The notes below the pieces were generated by a model, which worked only from the letters and a program-made list of their open reading frames with translations, searched no databases and was not told where the DNA came from. Shown in pieces: positions 1 to 9,709 of a DNA stretch of 64,000 nt. Each line of letters starts with the position of its first letter. The first letter of the stretch is position 1. The position numbers and the translations under genes are program-made. The stretch comes from Symsagittifera roscoffensis (lineage: Eukaryota; Xenacoelomorpha; Acoela; Convolutidae), in assembly GCF_963678635.1 (NCBI RefSeq), contig NC_087063.1, forward strand, positions 48,927,220 to 48,991,219, written 5' to 3'.

Positions 1-3000
1 TTTAAGTTTGAATTCTCCGTAAGCTCTTTCAGATATTCCTGCATGGCTCGCTTCTCGCTCCAAGCCATCAGGTGCCCTCTCGCGGAGTTTCTCGCTTTCA
101 ACATCTCCACATAACCCCCTGCTGGATCTCCCATGTGGACCAATTCCGGCAGAGTGACTCGACTGTACTCGACCACGTCGAGTTGTCCTTCCAGTTTCAA
201 CTTGGCCATGCTGGTCCGCGAGGGCCTGTAATCTTCAAGTCCTCCAGATCCACATTGTCTGATGATCTCCATCTCTAATTTAGTGTCTGCCAGGGTTCGT
301 GCTGTTTTCTTTGATCTCACGGCTGTCGTGGTCAGACCTGCCAAGAGCATAGGGGGTATCAGATTCTCTTTTTCTCCCCCTGTCAGTGTTGCACCATCTC
401 CTTGCCCGCTCTCTCCTGAACGACCTGCGCTCGTTAAAGAGGCCACCACTGCGCTGGCTTTTGACTTCACCACTCTCGGGTTCACGGCTGGACTTCCTGT
501 CTTCACTTTTAGTCGCTTCAGCCCCTTTCTGGCTCGTCTAACGGGTAAATTCTTTGTGACCTGCTGATCATCGGCACCGTCTTCTGTAACTGACTCGGTC
601 AGAACATCCGACTCCATGGAGTTCACTATTTTCTGCAGGACCTCACGCATGGTGGGTTGGTTCAATCCCACCTTCATTATGGACTGCGTCATATATCGTC
701 GTATCACGTCCCATGACCTTTCCATGAAGTTCACTCGGCTCCAGGTTGCCCCTGTCTTGCCTTCTAATTCACTTTGATATCTCTCCCATTCCTCTTCCGG
801 TAGCGTACTCAGGAAGGATACCCTCATTGATTCTTCGATTTTTCTTCTCCTCGGTGACTCATGGAGCAATCTTTGCGGATCCCTGCTTCGGCATTCTCTC
901 GCCTGGCTTATTGGGTCCATCGGGGATAAGTCGGCCGACGCCTCCTTTGTAGGGGACATGAAAGACGATGGCGTCATTAGCAATAGACTCCCATCGACTT
1001 CCCCATCGTCGTCTTCACTGAACCGGTATTCTAGCAAGTCTCTCTCCAACGCTCCTAGATCCGTCTCACCCGGTTTCCCCGCCTTTCCCTCGATGTCGTT
1101 ATCGTTATCGTCCTGATCCATCAATTCATCATCACCTGCATCAGGTTTCGGCTTGGGTCCTGAAGGGCCTTGTCGTGTGTCTATGCCCGAGTCCGGCCGA
1201 GCCGGTACGGTCATGTCTCCTGCGTGATAAAACAATTCATCGTTCACCAGGAATTCTACGGACTCCTCGCCATGTGGTGCCAGATCCTCTATCGTTATGT
1301 ATGAGCCTCCTCTGCTCTCCTTTGCCACTTCCAGCATCACTACTTTCGCCTCTCCTGACCACTTCAGTCTTGATAAATCATCCGTGGGAGTATACACTTC
1401 GTTCCACATTTCAGCCGAGACCTCTGGTCTCCTGGAAGGTAGTGCCTTGATCTTTTTCCTACTCCAAGCATCAGGAAATGAGAAGTCAAACGTGTGCGCG
1501 GCTGCAACATTCCAGCTGATGAAGTGCGGCTCCATCCCTTCGCTCCACTTCAGCCTTCTTTTCTCTGCATCACGAGCTGCTCCGATGCGAGGGGCAATGA
1601 TGGGAGATGTGACTCCCAACAACATCCTCCTTATCGGTGGATATCGAGGGCATTGGTCCGGCAGCGACCTGGACCCAGAAAGCCAAGCTTGCTGGTTCTC
1701 TTTCGCGTGTGCATAGGCCTCTGGTAAGAGTGGGACTCCCATAGCCGCTCCTGTATCCTTCACTACTGGTCTCAAATTCCAAAGCTTCGGGTTAAACTGG
1801 ATGTGAGAAAGGTCCTCACGGCCCATTCGGCACTTGAAGTGGTTGTTGAAATCCATCAACACCCAACCTGGCTCAGCTATTCTTCCGAACAGCCTATCGT
1901 CGCTGGCCAGCCCTCTCAGCTCCCTCTGCTGTACCCAATTCAGCACGGAACAGTCCACGACTGAGACCAGGTTGACATACAACACAGAATTCCTGTATGC
2001 CTTGACTTGCACGTCCGGGAACGCGAAAGACATCACCGGTCCATACACCACCGTGACGAATTCCCGCAGTCCGTGAATCAGAGCCAACGGATCGATCCGC
2101 ATCATGACAGCCAAATCTGTCAGCAAGGGCATGCCACAATACTGCTTACATTCACCCGCATCCGTCGCCACCTTATCTTCTCCCGTGACGCTTCTGTTCT
2201 GTTGCAAGAGATATTGGAGCAGGAGAGTCCTCCAGTCTTTCATCTTCCTGAGCGAGGCGGTTTCCAACTGTGCATTGAACTCACGACTTGGTCCCTGAAG
2301 TTGTTCAGGGTAACGCAACAGCACAAGCAAATCACCCAGTCGACCGTAGGTTATAGCAATCAGAGTCAGGCGTCCATCCAATCTCAAATCTGCCAACGCT
2401 TGGGTGAAGAGATTTGCCGGTCCCTTCACGAAATTTTCATGACCAGATGTCACGTATAGGGCTAAAATCAGGCCAATCGACAACTTCCTGATGTTTTTGA
2501 CGAAACTCGCGATCAGGTTCCGGGATGCCCTAGGATAGCACGTCGACAGGAAGGATGGCGTCCATCCCACTCCATTCCACCCAAGATGGCATCCGATCGT
2601 TCATACTGTGCCCTCGTGGCTAGCACGTCAGCTTGGAACTTGTCCAGTGACATCGTGTTTAAGTCCTGCATCAATTTCAACATCATGCCCCCAGCTAACT
2701 CCCGGGCATCAAACAAGTTCTTCAGATACACGTGTATCTCTTTTATCACTGCCGGCGCATGGTAACGCGTCCTCACCCAAGGTGCACAGCCTTGGTGACA
2801 AGTACAACCATACGTTGTTGTGCGGCTTTGTGCGCAAAGCCATTGCCATGAGATCTTCTTCCGCTGACGTCATGTTCTTCCTGACTGTCCTGCCCTGCTC
2901 AATCTCGGCATGATCCATCTGTCTGAACCAGAGATCATCAGCCACCTGTTGTAATAACAGATGATCGTCATCTACCCCTGGTCTTAACTTCAGCAATCTG

Positions 3001-3610
3001 GCAAAGTTGGACAGCTCCAACCCCAGAACCTCATCCAGCACCAACCGAGTTGTGCTACAATCTTTGAGTCCCTGTTTGGCATTGGAAATGTCAGCCCAAA
3101 CGGCGGGAAGCTCAGATCGGGACGGGAGTAATTGTCTGGGTCTACCACTCTGTTCGGGGCAGGAATTATCACGTTGAACCGTCCCTCTGCTAGCGTTGTG
3201 ACCATCGTGTACACAAACTGAAGGGGTTCTGGCAATGCAGCGTACCCTGGTGACAACACAAAGACCACCTTCACTACATTTTGGATGAAACGTTGTTTTG
3301 CTGCTGTTTCTACCTCAGCCATCGCTGAGAGCAATGTCATTATCGCCTCCCCTATGACCTCGTTGCTCGGGATCGACCCATCCGTCAGACGTGTCAACAA
3401 CCCCATGCTTTGCAGATGATCATTTGAGCCTGCAACCACTATCACCTGCGGCTCCATGCTGACCACCCTTCGTACACTTATCATCATGCCTAATGCCTGT
3501 CCCCAGTCCAATTTAGGCGCCGTCAAGAAAATCACGTCGGGCCAAAAGAGAGAACGGGGCGTATAGAGATAATCGGAACTGGCCACAATTAGATACTTTG
3601 CAGCTTTCAT
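1..3610 (-). pseudogene. ORF C: very large cargo protein with an SGNH-like start, frameshifted, runs off left edge
   Basis: The ATG at 3610 lies two bases after the stop of ORF B. The open reading is conserved across three frame changes (near 3120, 2765 and 2570). From about 2570 to position 1 a single frame stays open for roughly 850 codons, with codon ends at multiples of 3. The N-terminal ~200 residues look like a second, divergent SGNH-type fold: an early VASSDYLY strand and then VIVVAGSNDHLQ, which resembles the GxND block III. The middle is Leu/Arg-rich and globular. Around 970-1150 it becomes acidic (runs of D/E), and around 480-560 basic (RRARKGLKRLK). No known family beyond the SGNH resemblance was recognised. 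It may be a structural or enzymatic cargo protein of the retroelement. The three frameshifts suggest this copy is dead. Confidence 0.6.
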
Positions 3611-3612
3611 CT

Positions 3613-5598
3613 CTAAGGGATCATAAGCTGCAAACAGGCCGTCGCCTTCAGTTTCCCATATCTCTTGTCATCTCCATCCACCGTGGTCGTTCGGGGGTAG
3701 TCCCTTGAATACTCGCCAGGCGTCTGACCGGGTGGTTTAGCAAACTGCCTGTACATCTTGTGATGCTTGTTATTGGGCTTGTTCTCTGCCTGAAACTTGC
3801 CCTTGCGAGCAGGTGGCGTCAGTTCCCGGGCTCTCTGTCGGACGTCCGTAAGAGACCGGGTATTCAAAGGTCCAAAGGTATTGTCCTGAGGCAACCCATT
3901 CAAGTCTGTGTGCCGGAGGGTAGTCGTAGAGCTGAACTGCTCCTGCTCTGCTAGCAGCCAATCCACGCCCGGTATTCGATATAGTCGCGGCACTGTGGGA
4001 CTTTTCCCGCCAATCATTTTCATTGCGTCCTCCCGACACGTCAGGGTATTCATGTTCAACTTCGTGGACATGTCCGTCTTGTACTGTCCCCAATGACTAG
4101 GGTCTGATCGGTTCCAAAGCAGCAGGCTGCCTGGTTCAACTCCCTCCGCTGGCACGGCGCTCGTAGACGGTCCTGCTGCTGAAGCAGGGTTTTCCGTGGT
4201 GGGCGGATCGTTCCTCCTAGACACGGTCTGGGAGTTATTCCTGTTCTGAACCACTGATCTCCCGAGTCGGCTTTCACGCGGTTGTGTTCTGGGAGGAGCA
4301 GTCCCTAGCCTCTCTCTTACGTTTGAGCTCGGAGCGATGGGTGTGGCTGCAGCCGTCTCCATTGCCAAGGGCCCTAGGCGGTTGACGAGGGATTCGGGCA
4401 CGCTTGCCCTTATTCTACTTCCTCCAGTCGAGCTGGTCCGAGCCAGAGAACTGGTCGCCCTCGACTCCTGGTCCACTTCCCTCAACTGTGTCTGAAATAC
4501 ATCATTCACCCAGTGTCTCCCTCGTTGGGTGTTGAAATGTATTCCATCTCTGGTAAGCGCGATGTGATCAATCATGCGTAGCATGTTCTCGAGATCTAGA
4601 AGTCGCAGCTCGCCAGGGTTGTTTCCCACCAGATTGCGGATCATTTTATTCCACCGTAACACGTTGCCATTCATGAAATCTGGCACTGTGGTGCCCACCA
4701 GCGGGTTTTGTGGTATCGTGCACAGCACCACAAACCTGGGCCTGTACTTCTCCTTCAGTTCATTCAGGAGGCATACCAACAGAGGCTCCCACTTGCTCTC
4801 CGGAGTCACTGGGGCTCTCGAGACGTCGTTGGTTCCCAGCATTATCACCAGCGTATCCAGGTGATCCTCGCTCTGGAATTCCATCATCTTGATGACCTGA
4901 GCCACTGAGGCTCCTCCAAAGGACAGAGTGGTAGTCTGACCATAGACGAAGATCTCATTCAGATCCCTCACCAAACTGTCTCCTATGATCAAGTGGCGAC
5001 TCCCTGGGGGAATTACCTGGTCGCTCGTAGCGAGGTTCCAGCTCATGTCATTCAGGCAGGCTCGAGGATGCTCCGCAGCTACTTGAGTGAACTGGTGACG
5101 TGTCATCAGATTCTTCCTAACGTCTACCACGCGGGACTTTTGAAAGGTTCTGCCATGCGCGGTCCCCGAGGACACTACCGTGCGGGGTGCTCGCTCCGAG
5201 CTATTGGAAGAATGATCACGACGTGGGGAAGGAACGATCCTACCCAATGTCCGTCCAGTGGTTCGGTTGATCTCATCCATTGTTGCTCTGGCCACTTGGT
5301 TGAACGATTCTTGGAACTGAGGAGCAAGGTAGGTGTCAGAAGGGTCCGGTATCGTGTTCCTTTGACTGGAAGCATACGGTTGTGTCTGCTGAGGAGCCTC
5401 GGGCCCTCTCGATGCACGTAAATCCAAAGCCTCGGGCCCTCTCGATGCACACAGCTCCTGTACTCTTGTCCTGGGGCGTGTGTCGCTGGATCCCTCCGAG
5501 GATTTCATTGTCGCCAGAACTTTCTGTGACACTTGACTCACCTTTGCCATATACAGCTCCTTCAGGTGCTTTATTTCACCCTCCTTGCAGATCTTCAT
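3613..5598 (-). CDS. ORF B: SGNH/GDSL-type hydrolase domain protein
   Basis: 661 residues, uninterrupted. Residues 1-195 are low-complexity, Ser/Arg-rich and probably disordered. Residues ~200-375 form a recognisable SGNH hydrolase: block I IIGDSL (GDS 206-208), block II FGGAS (227-231), block III GTND (255-258) and block V DGIH (351-354). The nucleophile Ser, oxyanion Gly and Asn, and the Asp-His pair are therefore all present. Such enzymes are esterases or lipases acting on acyl or acetyl esters; the substrate cannot be read from sequence. Residues 376-661 are again Ser/Thr/Pro/Arg-rich, without a recognised domain. The start codon overlaps the end of ORF A by 23 bases, and the stop is two bases before the ATG of ORF C. 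Full preservation of the catalytic blocks beside broken pol genes suggests later decay or stronger constraint. Esterase domains are known in some non-LTR elements (CR1 group), so an SGNH protein travelling with a retroelement has precedent. Confidence 0.8.
   Translation of the reverse strand: MKICKEGEIKHLKELYMAKVSQVSQKVLATMKSSEGSSDTRPRTRVQELCASRGPEALDLRASRGPEAPQQTQPYASSQRNTIPDPSDTYLAPQFQESFNQVARATMDEINRTTGRTLGRIVPSPRRDHSSNSSERAPRTVVSSGTAHGRTFQKSRVVDVRKNLMTRHQFTQVAAEHPRACLNDMSWNLATSDQVIPPGSRHLIIGDSLVRDLNEIFVYGQTTTLSFGGASVAQVIKMMEFQSEDHLDTLVIMLGTNDVSRAPVTPESKWEPLLVCLLNELKEKYRPRFVVLCTIPQNPLVGTTVPDFMNGNVLRWNKMIRNLVGNNPGELRLLDLENMLRMIDHIALTRDGIHFNTQRGRHWVNDVFQTQLREVDQESRATSSLARTSSTGGSRIRASVPESLVNRLGPLAMETAAATPIAPSSNVRERLGTAPPRTQPRESRLGRSVVQNRNNSQTVSRRNDPPTTENPASAAGPSTSAVPAEGVEPGSLLLWNRSDPSHWGQYKTDMSTKLNMNTLTCREDAMKMIGGKSPTVPRLYRIPGVDWLLAEQEQFSSTTTLRHTDLNGLPQDNTFGPLNTRSLTDVRQRARELTPPARKGKFQAENKPNNKHHKMYRQFAKPPGQTPGEYSRDYPRTTTVDGDDKRYGKLKATACLQLMIP
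5395..5449. repeat. Short in-frame tandem repeat inside ORF B
   Basis: A 22-bp sequence (5395-5416) recurs exactly at 5428-5449, giving a 33-bp period. It encodes a duplicated ASRGPEA peptide in the disordered N-terminal part of the SGNH protein. The repeat keeps frame and probably arose by slippage. Confidence 0.85.
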
Positions 5599-6187
5599 AT
5601 TTCTTCTTCCATTCGTCTCTTTCTCGAGCTATCGCCCTATACTCCTGGAGTTTGGCACACAGCTCGCTCTGATCTCTCTCCTTCTTCTCCAGCGTCTCAA
5701 TCGTCTCCGACGTCTGGATCTCTATTTCACTCACCCTCACCCTCTTCGGAGGAGGAGCAGCTGTTGGAGAGTCGACCGAATGTGACGGGCCTGGCCCATC
5801 ACGTTGTCTCTTTGCTCCGATGAGTGGCTGCGCAGGTTGGACGGGTAAGGGCATCTCACCTAGCCGGTGGTCCCTCTGTTCACCTAGTCCTGGCTCACGA
5901 GCCAGGTCGTGGCCAGACATTTCTCCACGCCGCCATCTCATCAGTCGGAATCGACCTCTCTCAGCGGTCCCGGACTCACTGAAGGCCAACATCAACACGA
6001 CTTCTGTGGGGCGATTCCCTCGACCTTCTCGTCCTCGTTCTAATGCATTGAGGAGCGCGACCACAAACATCGCCAGCCCCGGGTCTTCTCGTGTAAAATC
6101 ACAATCAATCAGCCGCTGATAGATCTCGTCCAGAGTCGCTCCTAGACTCGCTGAGAGGAATTCCATAAGTTCGTCCGTGTCACCCAT
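5576..6187 (-). CDS. ORF A: small acidic/basic protein with C-terminal coiled coil
   Basis: 203 residues from the ATG at 6187. The N-terminal half (about 1-85) looks globular and helical (EFLSASLGATLDEIYQRL). The centre is Pro/Gly/Arg-rich with a possible nuclear-localisation patch (PPPKRVRV). The last ~50 residues are a strong heptad-like coiled coil rich in E, K, R and Q. No family recognised. Its stop overlaps the start of ORF B by 23 bases in another frame, so A, B and C look like one transcript read by re-initiation or frameshifting. It may be a Gag- or ORF1-like assembly protein for the cassette, but this is only inference. Confidence 0.65.
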   Translation of the reverse strand: MGDTDELMEFLSASLGATLDEIYQRLIDCDFTREDPGLAMFVVALLNALERGREGRGNRPTEVVLMLAFSESGTAERGRFRLMRWRRGEMSGHDLAREPGLGEQRDHRLGEMPLPVQPAQPLIGAKRQRDGPGPSHSVDSPTAAPPPKRVRVSEIEIQTSETIETLEKKERDQSELCAKLQEYRAIARERDEWKKKYEDLQGG

Positions 6188-6661
6188 TTCTTATCGTGTT
6201 GATTCTTGCTGTCGTGTAGTTTCTTCCTGGTTCGTTCGATTCAATCAATTCAATGAACAATTTCCGATCAATCAAGATCTAAAAAACAAGTCGCGACTTA
6301 AAACCATCATTTTTAGATTAAACATCATTCAACTCTTTAAAACTCTTCATTGAAATTTTCTTCTCAATCCTGATTTAAAAATTTAGCACCAAGTTGGATC
6401 GTCCACCTGTATCTGCGTCAGGGTAGCACAAATGAGCGCTGTCACCTTGATGACCTGGAGTACTCTAGGTCTTTTATGACACAAAACATAAAACATATCA
6501 TAACAATATCATAACACATAAACACATAAACATCACACATCTATATTATCACATAAAAACATAATCCCAAATATTGTACCTAAAACCTAACCTAATCTAA
6601 AACTTGACATTAATTTTTATCAAGTAACTTAATAAAAACCACTTATCGCCAAAAGCAATTC
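6188..6661. other. AT-rich spacer between the macro-like ORF and the ORF A-B-C cassette
   Basis: About 470 bp with no ORF, much more AT-rich than either side, with repeated ACATAAAACAT/CACATAAAC-type motifs (about 6480-6560). It marks a break between the pol unit and the A-B-C cassette. It could be a 3' UTR plus promoter, or the junction of two different elements. No LTR ends or target duplications could be recognised in it. Confidence 0.6.
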
Positions 6662-7290
6662 CTAGCATATGCTCAGATAGTATTTTTTATGTAAGTTAAC
6701 CTCTATGTCAGTTTCTGAAAACATCACATGTACAAGTGCGTACAACTCTCTCGGATGTAGCTTTCCCCTATTAGGATCATATACTGGTAACGAGAGAGAG
6801 GTCACTCCTCTCTCAACCAAAAAATCCCTAAGTCTATCAAGGCCAATACCAAGCTCTTCGGATTGACGTGTTGCCTATCGGTGGCCTTGGTAACCAGGAA
6901 ACACAAATATTTCCCTGGTATCTGTGATGCAACAGGGGGCAGCGCTATCATCCCTCCCACACCAGGCCTCTGTTTCCATAAAAAATTGATGTTCTTATAC
7001 TCTCTTTTGAAATCAGCCGCTAGTGCTGTTTTGAAGCTTACGTCCGCTGTTATCGCTATAGCGCACGTGCGTTCCGTGAGTATGAAATCGCTGTCCGTTA
7101 TGACGATATCATTTGAATAATGGTTCGGTAGATCAAAATACGATTCAAAAATTCGTAAAAAAGTTGGTTTTTTAGCATTCTCGCCCTCTGTCTCTAGTTC
7201 TCCGGTTTCTCTTGCCGATTTCAATTTTTTTATTATCAGATTTTCGGTGTGGGTGATTCCTACCCCCACTCCCCGGACAAAAATATCCAT
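6662..7290 (-). pseudogene. Macro-domain-like ORF downstream of integrase (one frameshift)
   Basis: Starts at ATG 7290, just after the integrase stop at 7317. The first frame stays open to 6802; a one-base shift near 6830 restores the reading to a stop at 6662, for about 208 residues. The core resembles macro (ADP-ribose-binding) domains of the small OARD1/TARG1-like type: a strand pair (IVITDSDFIL, CAIAITADVSF), then ALAADFKREY, QRPGVGGMIAL and a buried strand YLCFLVTK, followed after the frameshift by SLSLPVYDPNRGKL and VMFSETDIEV. Macro domains bind or hydrolyse ADP-ribose on proteins and counter PARP signalling, so this could act as a host-antagonism factor. Domain assignment is by pattern only; the canonical catalytic residues are not clear. 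Confidence 0.5.
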
Positions 7291-7316
7291 CGACGTCCCC
7301 GTCGATCGCCCAAAGT

Positions 7317-8768
7317 TTAGAAGATCGAGGTTGGATTGTGGAACACGTAGAGGACCATCTGGTGCGACCCAGTTGGCTCGGTATTGTCATGACTGATGTA
7401 TTTGATGCCGTCTTTATCGACGTCCTGAATCGTCAGGATCGTCTCTTTTGGATCTGTCGGCAGATCATGGAGCCATTCGAGCACGCGCAAGCTCGTTAGT
7501 TCTTGCCCATGAGTCTGTTCCGCTTCTGGCTCGAACTCCACTTCCGGTTCTGATCGATCGTCGATCCAATCCTGATCCATATCATTCACCAAGTCGATTT
7601 CTTCTAGCACCGCCACTTCGTCCAGTCCCACTAGCGAGTCCATGACATCACTTACAACTATCCTGTCTACCACGAAATCCTCGCCGTACGGATTGTATTT
7701 CTTCTTGTTTTTTCCTCTCTTGCTCTGGCGTGTTTCCATGGTGAGAGGTAAGTCAGGCTGTATTCCTTTGTCAATTTCGATTTGTTCCGGGCAGTCCCAG
7801 TCTTCCTCGGCATAAGGTAGAGTTTCGTCGTCCACCTCTACTCGCTCGGTCAACTCCAGATCCAGTGGTAGGTCGCAATCGTCCACCACCTCATTCCCGT
7901 CGTTTTTGTCGCGAGTACCCCTTTCATTCACTTCACAAGCAGGATCCACTATCAAATAGTCTCCCTCTTGCATGTCCGATGGGATGCACCAGTCCTCTGA
8001 CGAGGCATTGTGTGGTTTGATGTTTTCGTAATGAGCTGCTCTTCCAGTGCTCAGTCGATAAAAGCGACCTCCTTGGTGCACCTCTGTTATCTGAAATGGA
8101 CCACGCCATTTCTTTAATAATTTTTTGGTTCCTTTTGGTGGAACCACTTCCTGGAACACCCAGACGTAGTCGCCAACTGAGTAGGCTTTTGCATCGGCTT
8201 TTCTTTTATCAAACCTCCTTTTTTGTCTAATTTGCGCCTGTTGCGTGTTCCTCCTACATAAGTCATTGAGGTCCTGCTGTCTTCTAATAACATCCCGCAC
8301 GTAAGTTTGCGGTGCTGTTCTCTTCCCCTCATATTCAGGGTAGAAAAACGTCAACGGGAGCGCTTTTTCATGACCCGTTAGCATCATGTGCGGACTTATT
8401 CCCGTGGTGGAATGCTCCGTGCTGTTGTAAGCACCCATCACTTGCGACAAGTGCTTGTCCCAGTCATCCATGTAACGCGAGCAATAGACTCTCAGCATGG
8501 ATACCAGTGTGCGATTTTGCCTCTCGACTAGGCCATTCGTTTGTGCATGATAAGTGGTCGAGTGGGCCTGCGCTACCTGCGACCTTTTCATTAACTCCTT
8601 CGTGAGATCACCCACGAATGCTTTGCCATTGTCCGATTGGAACGTGATGGGGCAGCCATGCCTCGCTATCCACACATTTATCAAATGATCGCATGTTTCT
8701 TCCGCCGATGCTGTCATGCAGGGTGCTGCCTCCGCATACTTCGTAATATGGTCGATCATTACCAGCAC
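7317..8768 (-). CDS. Integrase catalytic core and C-terminal tail (giant Gypsy)
   Basis: 483 residues; the real start lies upstream in the neighbouring frame. Catalytic residues include Asp46 in QSDNGKAF and Glu82 in NGLVERQNRTL, separated by 35 residues as expected for DD35E. The first Asp is in the preceding ORF (VVQIDHQ). Residues ~195-245 hold a GPF/Y-type C-terminal module (KKWRGPFQITEV then YRL) used in strand transfer and target contact. The remaining ~230 residues are an unusually long, very acidic tail with a KRGKNKKK basic patch. The protein would insert element cDNA into host chromosomes. It is followed at once by the macro-like ORF. Confidence 0.9.
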   Translation of the reverse strand: MLVMIDHITKYAEAAPCMTASAEETCDHLINVWIARHGCPITFQSDNGKAFVGDLTKELMKRSQVAQAHSTTYHAQTNGLVERQNRTLVSMLRVYCSRYMDDWDKHLSQVMGAYNSTEHSTTGISPHMMLTGHEKALPLTFFYPEYEGKRTAPQTYVRDVIRRQQDLNDLCRRNTQQAQIRQKRRFDKRKADAKAYSVGDYVWVFQEVVPPKGTKKLLKKWRGPFQITEVHQGGRFYRLSTGRAAHYENIKPHNASSEDWCIPSDMQEGDYLIVDPACEVNERGTRDKNDGNEVVDDCDLPLDLELTERVEVDDETLPYAEEDWDCPEQIEIDKGIQPDLPLTMETRQSKRGKNKKKYNPYGEDFVVDRIVVSDVMDSLVGLDEVAVLEEIDLVNDMDQDWIDDRSEPEVEFEPEAEQTHGQELTSLRVLEWLHDLPTDPKETILTIQDVDKDGIKYISHDNTEPTGSHQMVLYVFHNPTSIF

Positions 8769-9709
8769 TTGATATTGCCCGTTGCTGTCATGCAGATTTT
8801 CTGATGATCAATTTGCACCACTTCGTTGAAACCTGACGACTCTATTGACTGTAGGGGGAACCTTAGTTTCCTGGGATCCTTCGCCTGCTGACATGACAGG
8901 CATGCGGCGATCCAATTCTCACAAGCCTTCTTCAATCCCGGCCATTCGAATTGTTTCTGTATCCTGTTGTACACTTTGTCCACGCCTTGATGGCCCATCT
9001 GATCATGTGAGCGAAAGAGCAATTCGGTCTGGTACAACTGTAGTAACACTATTGAATTGTATGTATAAAGGACCTTGTCCTCCTCTTTACGTTTACAGGC
9101 TACGATTCCGTCCTTGTTCAGGTACAACAAGTCGCTTCTCTTCAGGTAGAATTGCTTCAAGATCTTGTAGCTGTCTTCTTCCAAGTCTCCCTTGTCAGGT
9201 GCTCCATTCTCGATCCATCTCTTCAGACTGCTCGTCATTCTATCATTTCGTTGAGCCCTTAGGAGATCCGACAGCCTGTACCTTGCTTTCAAATACGTCT
9301 TTACCACGTTCATTTGCCCACTCATTATTTCCGGAGCATGAGCATCGTCCATCAACTTGACACACCATATCTTTTTCAAAGGCGTCGCTTCCTGCACATA
9401 TGGTTCCAGATTGGTACGGACGACCATACCATGTGGCAGCAATCTGGTTGGGCGTTTCGAAACTGCTATCTGCTCGAGCTCGTCTGCGGCATTATCTACC
9501 ACAGTGCCCTCTTCATCTGAGGTGTATCTGTCCCTGTCTGGATCTTGATGCGTTTCTCGGTCCAGCCCGCGCTGCTTCCAGTCTACCAATAAGGAGTGGA
9601 TTGCGATCTCTGATATATCGGAATTGGAAGTTGTTTCAGATGTGTTGTCCCAGGACTGGGGCCTCGAGTCAACACTTGAGTCGACTGATTCCTCAACATC
9701 GTATTCCAA
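8759..9709 (-). CDS. Integrase N-terminal zinc domain with acidic leader (giant Gypsy)
   Basis: 316 residues. About 90 acidic, Ser-rich residues come first, continuing in another frame the linker of the RNase H ORF. A globular stretch follows, then the HHCC zinc finger (SHDQMGHQG ... CLSCQQAK) near residues 235-275. The first catalytic Asp follows in VVQIDHQKI. The frame breaks near 8765, where the core continues in the next ORF. The HHCC domain multimerises integrase and binds LTR ends. Start placement is nominal, since this was part of a single Pol polyprotein. Confidence 0.85.
   Translation of the reverse strand: MEYDVEESVDSSVDSRPQSWDNTSETTSNSDISEIAIHSLLVDWKQRGLDRETHQDPDRDRYTSDEEGTVVDNAADELEQIAVSKRPTRLLPHGMVVRTNLEPYVQEATPLKKIWCVKLMDDAHAPEIMSGQMNVVKTYLKARYRLSDLLRAQRNDRMTSSLKRWIENGAPDKGDLEEDSYKILKQFYLKRSDLLYLNKDGIVACKRKEEDKVLYTYNSIVLLQLYQTELLFRSHDQMGHQGVDKVYNRIQKQFEWPGLKKACENWIAACLSCQQAKDPRKLRFPLQSIESSGFNEVVQIDHQKICMTATGNIKCW

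Noticed and set aside
6800-6870. GIGLDRL motif in an alternative frame near the macro ORF end, resembling the GCGLD loop of macro domains
   Set aside because: It needs a frame change earlier than the one that best joins the two halves; the peptide is probably chance.
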